A stretch of 46,559 nt of DNA, taken from NCBI GenBank assembly GCA_013115145.1, contig JAAPAO010000193.1, positions 6,443-53,001 of the forward strand. Reading direction: 5' to 3'. This stretch comes from Perkinsus chesapeaki. Taxonomy: Eukaryota; Perkinsozoa; Perkinsida; Perkinsidae. This document shows positions 46,398 to 46,559 of the stretch, one piece after another (the first letter of the stretch is position 1; every line of letters begins with the position of its first letter). A model generated the notes under the pieces. It saw only the letters and a program-made list of their open reading frames with translations. It was not told where the DNA came from and did not search any database. The translations under genes and the position numbers were made by a program.

Positions 46398-46559
46398 CAT
46401 TAGATTTATATATTATTTTGATCTCATTAGATTTATATATTATTTTGATCTCATTACCTTTATATATTATTTTGATCTCATTAGATTTATATATTATTTT
46501 GATCTCATTAGATTTATATATTATTTTGATCTCATTAGATTTATATATTATTTTGATCT
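46398..46559. repeat. 27-bp tandem repeat, 6 copies, at right edge
   Basis: Six head-to-tail copies of a 27-bp AT-rich unit beginning CATTAGATTTATATATTATT. They end exactly at the last base of the window; copy 3 differs by AG to CC. The array probably continues outside. Confidence 0.97.

Overview
The window reads as nuclear DNA of an alveolate protist. My best guess is a perkinsid (Perkinsus-like), from memory and not from a search. Genes sit on both strands and are cut by many short GT-AG introns (25 to about 840 nt). TGA, TAA and TAG all act as stops, so the genetic code is standard. One gene family resembles uncharacterised multipass proteins I associate with dinoflagellates and perkinsids. 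Tandem repeats lie at both ends (24-bp unit at the left, 27-bp unit at the right), which suggests a contig broken at satellites.

Layout. 1-4 kb: a PP2C phosphatase (+), possibly with an N-terminal FHA-like region. 4.9-12.2 kb: two tandem AAAP amino-acid-permease paralogues (-), eight exons and 438 residues each, sharing an ~830-bp block of about 97% identity inside otherwise diverged genes. Palindrome-rich DNA lies around and between them. 12.3-14.4 kb: a transposon relic, a dense palindrome array and a 540-bp terminal-inverted-repeat element. 14.5-18.5 kb: an AFG1-type mitochondrial ATPase that carries a C-terminal pair of canonical EF-hands. 18.8-21.0 kb: a mitochondrial calcium uniporter (MCU) gene, same strand, next door. 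21.1-23.3 kb: a small secreted-protein gene and a decayed duplicate of the MCU tail plus that gene, split by a 906-bp insertion with an 8-bp target duplication. 23.9-26.3 kb: an FCP1/NIF-family phosphatase (-) with a tRNA-Val(CAC) antisense in one intron. 27.2-28.0 kb: a four-exon gene of unknown function. 28-32.6 kb: AT-rich DNA with fragments I cannot resolve. 32.6-33.4 kb: a coiled-coil/leucine-rich-repeat gene (+). 33.7-46.2 kb: two long tandem paralogues (-), each with many membrane segments, a linker, a further membrane segment and a beta-propeller-like end. These two share a 346-bp near-identical block.

Themes. Three local duplications are visible, and two show a sharply bounded near-identical block, as expected from gene conversion. 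The AFG1-EF-hand fusion beside MCU joins a calcium sensor to a mitochondrial AAA+ protein; I infer a functional link but the sequence does not prove one. Introns and intergenic DNA carry many 13-37 bp inverted repeats with a single central base, often chained or overlapping. Exon coordinates below were derived by hand from splice sites and reading-frame phase.
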